Below, one piece after another: positions 60,120 to 64,000 of a DNA stretch of 64,000 nt. Position 1 is the stretch's first letter; each line of letters begins with the position of its first letter. The notes under the pieces were generated by a model. That model saw only the letters and a list, made by a program, of their open reading frames with translations, had not been told where the DNA came from and ran no database searches. The stretch comes from Xanthocytophaga flava. GTDB taxonomy: Bacteria > Bacteroidota > Bacteroidia > Cytophagales > 172606-1. Location: NCBI RefSeq assembly GCF_030068545.1, contig NZ_JASJOR010000035.1, positions 1-64,000 of the forward strand, given 5' to 3'. A program made the position numbers and the translations under genes.

Positions 60120-61109
60120 TCAAGCTATGTAATTATCTCTAAACCACTCGACGGTAATTTTTAATCCCTGCTCAAACCGAACTTGAGGATCATAACCCAG
60201 TAAGCGAGTTGCTTTTGAAATATCTGCAAGACTATCGCGAATATCTCCTGCTCGGTTAGGTGCATGTCCAGCAACAATAGCAGGGTTAATTTGATCTTTC
60301 AGAACAGAAAACAATTGATTTAATGAAGTTCTCTCACCTACAGCAATATTGTAAACCTGATTAACTGCATCTTCGGAGGCGAAGGCAGCCTTAATATTTG
60401 CTTGTACTGCATTTGCAACAAAGGTGAAGTCACGCGTTTGTTCTCCATCACCAAATATTTTAGGCGATATTCCATTTCGTAATGCATCGATCATCAATGG
60501 AATTACAGCAGCATATGCACCCTGAGGGCTTTGTCTTGGACCAAATACATTAAAGTAACGTAATCCAATGATTTGCATGCCATATGTTTTACCAAATACA
60601 TCTGCATACAATTCATTTACATATTTTGTTACTGCATAAGGAGAAAGTGGCCTTCCAATTTCATCCTCTACCTTAGGAAGCTTTTTACTATCACCATATG
60701 TAGATGAAGATGCAGCATATACAAATCGTTTTATTTTTGTATCTCTGGCAGCCACCAGCATATTCAAAAACCCATCAATATTCACAGTATTAGTTGTGAT
60801 GGGATCGTTTACACTACGTGGTACAGACCCCAGAGCAGCCTGATGCAGTACAACATCCATATTCTGACAAGCAATCTGGCATGTCTCCAGATTACGAATA
60901 TCACCCTCTATAAATTCAAAATTTGGATATGACATAAATGCATCCAGATTTGCCCGATAGCCAGTAGATAAATTGTCCAATACACGAACCTTGCCTGCAC
61001 TATATTTCAGCAGGTATTCAACCAGATTAGATCCAATAAATCCGGCACCTCCCGTTATGAGAAAATTATAAGAAGATAAATCGTGTGTATGAAAAGGTGT
61101 TTCGTACAT
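60120..61109 (-). CDS. NAD-dependent UDP-N-acetylglucosamine 4-epimerase-like SDR enzyme
   Basis: The 329-residue product (ATG 61109) is an extended short-chain dehydrogenase: the NAD-binding ITGGAGFIGSNLVEYLL (about 20-36), the catalytic YxxxK as SPYAVTKYVNELYAD, and the WbpP/TviC-group signature LRYFNVFGPRQSPQGAYAAVIP. Such enzymes interconvert UDP-GlcNAc and UDP-GalNAc, or the uronic acid forms made by the dehydrogenase at the window edge. An ATG at 61136 is also in frame but lies within a hairpin arm (61130-61142). It lies between rfbB and rfbA. Confidence 0.85.
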   Translation of the reverse strand: MYETPFHTHDLSSYNFLITGGAGFIGSNLVEYLLKYSAGKVRVLDNLSTGYRANLDAFMSYPNFEFIEGDIRNLETCQIACQNMDVVLHQAALGSVPRSVNDPITTNTVNIDGFLNMLVAARDTKIKRFVYAASSSTYGDSKKLPKVEDEIGRPLSPYAVTKYVNELYADVFGKTYGMQIIGLRYFNVFGPRQSPQGAYAAVIPLMIDALRNGISPKIFGDGEQTRDFTFVANAVQANIKAAFASEDAVNQVYNIAVGERTSLNQLFSVLKDQINPAIVAGHAPNRAGDIRDSLADISKATRLLGYDPQVRFEQGLKITVEWFRDNYIA

Positions 61110-61129
61110 AAAAAGGTCAGAAAATGTAT

Positions 61130-61172
61130 CTTGCATGATGTCTTATTATTGACAAATAGGACATCATGCAAG
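61130..61172 (-). terminator. Perfect 13-bp hairpin between rfbB and the epimerase gene
   Basis: Arms CTTGCATGATGTC (61130-61142) and GACATCATGCAAG (61160-61172) pair perfectly with a 17-nt loop. It lies between the rfbB stop (61200) and the epimerase start. No strong T-run follows on the minus strand, so it may be an attenuator or an RNA-stability element. Confidence 0.6.
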
Positions 61173-61199
61173 GTTGCCTTCTATAATCAGCAAATTTAA

Positions 61200-62255
61200 T
61201 TATGAATGTTGATATTGTTTGGTATAATAGTCCTGATATGCACCAGAAGTAACATTGTCAAGCCATTCTGTATTGGTTAGATACCAGTCTACTGTTTTTT
61301 CCAGTCCTTCTTCAAATTGAAGTGAAGGCTTCCAACCTAAATCATTCATTATTTTTTGAGCATCAATCGCATAACGAAGATCATGTCCGGCCCGATCAGT
61401 TACAAAAGTGATAAGCTTCTCAGACTCACCTTCATTTCTGTTCAGCTTTCTATCCATTATGCGACATAACAAACGAACCAGATCTATGTTTGTCCATTCA
61501 TTAAAACCACCTATGTTATAGGTTTCGCCAATTTTCCCTTTATGGAAAACCGCATCAATAGCAGCAGCATGATCCAGAACATACAACCAATCTCTAACAT
61601 TTTCACCCTTACCATAGATTGGAAGTGGCTTATAGTTTTTGATATTGTTAATACATAAAGGTATCAGCTTTTCAGGGAAGTGGTTAGGTCCGTAATTATT
61701 AGAGCAATTAGATAATACAACAGGCAGTTTATATGTATTATGGTATGCTCTTACAAAATGATCCGAAGCTGCTTTGGATGCAGAATAAGGAGATTGAGGG
61801 TCATACGATGTTTCTTCTGTAAAGAACTCATCCGGATTATGTAGGGAGCCATATACCTCATCAGTAGATACATGATAAAATAAATGATTATCCAGATCAT
61901 CCTTCCAGGCTTCCTTTGCCGCATTGAGTAGTTGAACCGTACCTATTACATTTGTATGGACAAATGCCAATGGATCTTTAATAGAACGATCTACATGGCT
62001 CTCAGCAGCCAGATGGATCACCCCATCAAAGTTATGCAGTGTAAATAAAACCTTTAGGGCCTCCGCATCCGTAATATCTCCCTTTATAAAGGTATAGTTT
62101 GGTGCGTTTTCGATATCTTTCAGGTTAGCCAGATTACCAGCATAGGTAAGCTTGTCCAGATTAAAAATATGATAATCTGAATAACGGTTCACAAATCGTC
62201 TTACAACATGCGATCCTATAAAACCGGCACCTCCAGTGATAAGTATTTTTTTCAT
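61200..62255 (-). CDS. rfbB: dTDP-glucose 4,6-dehydratase
   Basis: The 351-residue SDR enzyme converts dTDP-glucose to dTDP-4-keto-6-deoxyglucose. It has ILITGGAGFIGSHVVRRF (about 4-21), the catalytic VSTDEVYGSL (about 129-138; Thr, Asp and Glu of the active site) and SPYSASKAASDHFVRAY (YxxxK about 161-165), NNYGPNHFPEKLIPL and a PIYGKGENVRDWLYVLDH segment. The start at 62255 (MKKILITGG) is preferred over one five codons earlier. It lies between galE and the epimerase on the minus strand. Confidence 0.95.
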   Translation of the reverse strand: MKKILITGGAGFIGSHVVRRFVNRYSDYHIFNLDKLTYAGNLANLKDIENAPNYTFIKGDITDAEALKVLFTLHNFDGVIHLAAESHVDRSIKDPLAFVHTNVIGTVQLLNAAKEAWKDDLDNHLFYHVSTDEVYGSLHNPDEFFTEETSYDPQSPYSASKAASDHFVRAYHNTYKLPVVLSNCSNNYGPNHFPEKLIPLCINNIKNYKPLPIYGKGENVRDWLYVLDHAAAIDAVFHKGKIGETYNIGGFNEWTNIDLVRLLCRIMDRKLNRNEGESEKLITFVTDRAGHDLRYAIDAQKIMNDLGWKPSLQFEEGLEKTVDWYLTNTEWLDNVTSGAYQDYYTKQYQHS

Positions 62256-62319
62256 AATATATTGATTCAAAGCTTCAGACAGTGTAAACTTCTTTGATCT
62301 CTATCAGAAAATTATCTTC

Positions 62320-63354
62320 TTATTCTTTTTCTTTAGATTGTAATCTCTGTTGCCAGTTCCAGGCATCCCGCATAGCTTCTTTCAAGGTTAGCTCTGTATG
62401 CCAGTTTAACACTTCTGACGATTTATTTACCTCTGCGTAAATCTTCTCCACATCACCAGGTCTGCGTGGACCTATTTTGTATTGTAATTTTACTCCGGTA
62501 GCGTCTTCAAAGGCATGAATAGCTTCTAATACAGTGCTTCCCTTACCGGTACCAATATTAAAAACCTCATAATATGAATCTGAAGTTTCTTTTTCCAGTA
62601 GTTGTAAGGCTTTTACATGTGCTTTTGCCAAGTCTACAACATGAATAAAATCCCGTACACAGGTACCATCCGGAGTATTGTAATCATTACCAAAAACCGT
62701 GATCGGAGGGCGTAATCCAGCTGCAGATTGTGTAATAAATGGAACCAGGTTTCCAGGCACACCTCTTGGTAACTCTCCAATCTGTCCAGTGGGGTGAGCA
62801 CCTACTGGATTAAAATAACGTAAAGATATTGCTTTCAGGGACTTATGTCCAATAGATACTGTCTGACGAAGTATTTCTTCACACATCTGCTTTGTGGCTC
62901 CATATGGTGACTGAGCAGGCAAAAATGGTGTTTGCTCTGTAACAGGTAGTTTCTCAGGTTGTCCATAGACTGTACAGGAAGATGAAAACACCAATTGTGT
63001 AGTATTGTATTGCAACATCAACTCTAATAACACTTGTGTAGAACCAAGGTTATTATGGAAATATTCAAGTGGTTTCTCTACAGACTCTCCAACAGCTTTA
63101 TAGGCTGCAAAATGAATAATACCCTGTATAGATTTCTCCTGCTGAAATATTTCTTCCATCTGCAGCTTATCATTACAATCTACTGCATATATCTTGGGGG
63201 CTTTACCAATAATTGCTTCAATACCTTTTAATACACTTTTTTCGGAGTTCGAAAAATTATCAACAATGATTGGTTCGTAACCAGATTGATACAACTCAAC
63301 AACTGTGTGCGATCCTATAAAACCGGCACCTCCGGTTACTAATATCTTTTTCAT
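62320..63354 (-). CDS. galE: UDP-glucose 4-epimerase
   Basis: The 344-residue SDR enzyme interconverts UDP-glucose and UDP-galactose. It starts MKKILVTGGAGFIGSHTVVE, has VFSSSCTVYGQPEKLPVTE (catalytic Ser/Thr region, about 121-139), SPYGATKQMCEEIL (YxxxK, about 148-152) and LRYFNPVGAHPTGQIGE, and ends with the YAEVNKSSEVLNWHTELTL segment. GalE is often a housekeeping gene, but here it sits in the sugar-nucleotide cluster, feeding surface polysaccharide synthesis. Length and motifs are normal. Confidence 0.95.
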   Translation of the reverse strand: MKKILVTGGAGFIGSHTVVELYQSGYEPIIVDNFSNSEKSVLKGIEAIIGKAPKIYAVDCNDKLQMEEIFQQEKSIQGIIHFAAYKAVGESVEKPLEYFHNNLGSTQVLLELMLQYNTTQLVFSSSCTVYGQPEKLPVTEQTPFLPAQSPYGATKQMCEEILRQTVSIGHKSLKAISLRYFNPVGAHPTGQIGELPRGVPGNLVPFITQSAAGLRPPITVFGNDYNTPDGTCVRDFIHVVDLAKAHVKALQLLEKETSDSYYEVFNIGTGKGSTVLEAIHAFEDATGVKLQYKIGPRRPGDVEKIYAEVNKSSEVLNWHTELTLKEAMRDAWNWQQRLQSKEKE

Positions 63355-63521
63355 TTACCTGACTATGTGTATGTTAACAAATTGATATATTCAAATGGAA
63401 GCTCTAAAGTAATATGATTAATTAACTTTTTACATAAGTACCTGCCCTATAATAACTTACCTTCTCAAAAAGCATCACTTCCAGTTGACGCACAAAACAA
63501 ATAATATACTTACAATATTCT

Positions 63522-64000
63522 TTATAGGGACCAATAGGTTAGTTTTTGAATCTTGTTCCGGAAAACACCCTTTATATCTATTACTATACCGTTTCCATTG
63601 CTAAGTGAATGAAAATATGACTCTTCTAAAGAAATATAAGGTTTATGATTCACTGCAATCACGATTGCATCATATTTTCCTTCAGGCTTCTCTATCAACC
63701 CAAAACCATATTCATGTTTTAGTTCATCTGAATCTGCATAGGGATCTACTACATCAACCTGCACACTAAAGTTAATAAGTTCACTAACAACGTCTGCAAC
63801 TTTAGAGTTACGGATATCTTCTACGTTCTCTTTAAAAGTAGCACCCATAACCAGTACCCGTGACTTGATAATATCTTTGCCCTGTTTCGCCATTAACTGA
63901 ACAGTTTTTTTCGCCACATAGGCTCCCATAGAGTCATTGATCTGACGTCCACTCAGAATTACTTCCGGAGTATGTCCTAGCTCCTTCGATTTATAGGTTA
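63522..64000 (-). CDS. UDP-N-acetyl-hexosamine 6-dehydrogenase, partial (3' part; window edge)
   Basis: The minus-strand frame is open from 63522 to the window edge, so the true start lies outside; an ATG at 63929 is internal. The visible 159 residues are the C-terminal domain of nucleotide-sugar dehydrogenases: HTPEVILSGRQINDSMGAYV, LVMGATFKENVEDIRNSKV and a KGVFRN end. The HTPEVILSGRQIND pattern and VMGATFKENVEDIRNS fit the WbpO/TviB group that oxidises UDP-GlcNAc or UDP-GalNAc to the uronic acid. It agrees with the WbpP/TviC-like epimerase three genes downstream. Confidence 0.85.
   Translation of the reverse strand, partial: TYKSKELGHTPEVILSGRQINDSMGAYVAKKTVQLMAKQGKDIIKSRVLVMGATFKENVEDIRNSKVADVVSELINFSVQVDVVDPYADSDELKHEYGFGLIEKPEGKYDAIVIAVNHKPYISLEESYFHSLSNGNGIVIDIKGVFRNKIQKLTYWSL

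Noticed and set aside
63522..63929. Dehydrogenase as a short complete gene starting at 63929
   Set aside because: The frame stays open to the window edge with family-conserved residues (HTPEVILSGRQIND) upstream of that ATG, so it is a partial gene.
1..64000. CRISPR array, tRNA or rRNA genes
   Set aside because: No regularly spaced direct repeats with unique spacers, and no cloverleaf or rRNA-like sequence was seen by reading.

Overview
The window looks like a chromosomal segment of a Bacteroidota member, most likely order Cytophagales. The evidence is a SusC/SusD pair behind an ECF sigma factor and a FecR anti-sigma factor, DUF5686, DUF4097, DUF4190 and ASPIC/UnbV proteins, several TAnnTTTG-type -7 promoter boxes, a short LeuA without regulatory domain, and moderately AT-rich DNA. 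I saw no rRNA, tRNA, CRISPR array or intact insertion sequence. The assignment to order is inference.

Layout. 1-720: tail of an unknown gene, a possible pseudoknot-forming inverted-repeat pair, and a patch of short degenerate intergenic repeats. 722-7714: DUF4259 protein, small membrane protein, Gly/Cys-tailed membrane protein, Rpn-type nuclease, an FtsX-type permease and a DUF4097 beta-repeat protein. 7796-13921 (minus): GH172 hydrolase, DUF5686 outer-membrane protein, MsbA-like ABC exporter. 14067-14228: a MITE-like element. 14514-20792: a TetR-controlled TolC/adaptor/RND efflux operon with a visible operator at the regulator and at the operon. 21198-26347: dusB, a CPBP protease, an alanine dehydrogenase homologue, tsaE, and an SPFH plus Arc-type RHH gene pair. 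26413-29659 (minus): leuD-leuB-leuA without leuC. 29934-35817: cytochrome c lipoprotein, two DUF4190-like proteins, queG, mazG, a GreA-like protein with a TTG start, and a DUF4385 protein.

35940-42993 is a gene-poor, AT-rich accessory island. It holds two families of small minus-strand proteins, each present twice in the order A-B-B'-A', with decayed reading frames between and after them, a transposase remnant, a DUF1801 gene and about 3.5 kb with little or no intact coding. This is the least explained part of the window.

42994-48177 returns to housekeeping (hypothetical, rlmD, uvrB, pfkB-type kinase). 48421-59050 is an extracytoplasmic-function nutrient-uptake locus: sigma factor, FecR, SusC, SusD, and a large FG-GAP/ASPIC lipoprotein behind a terminator. 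59175-64000 (minus) is the end of a nucleotide-sugar cluster: rfbA, a UDP-GlcNAc 4-epimerase-like gene, rfbB, galE, and the 3' part of a UDP-sugar dehydrogenase cut by the window edge. It would supply dTDP-4-keto-6-deoxyglucose, UDP-galactose and UDP-hexosaminuronic acid precursors for surface polysaccharide.
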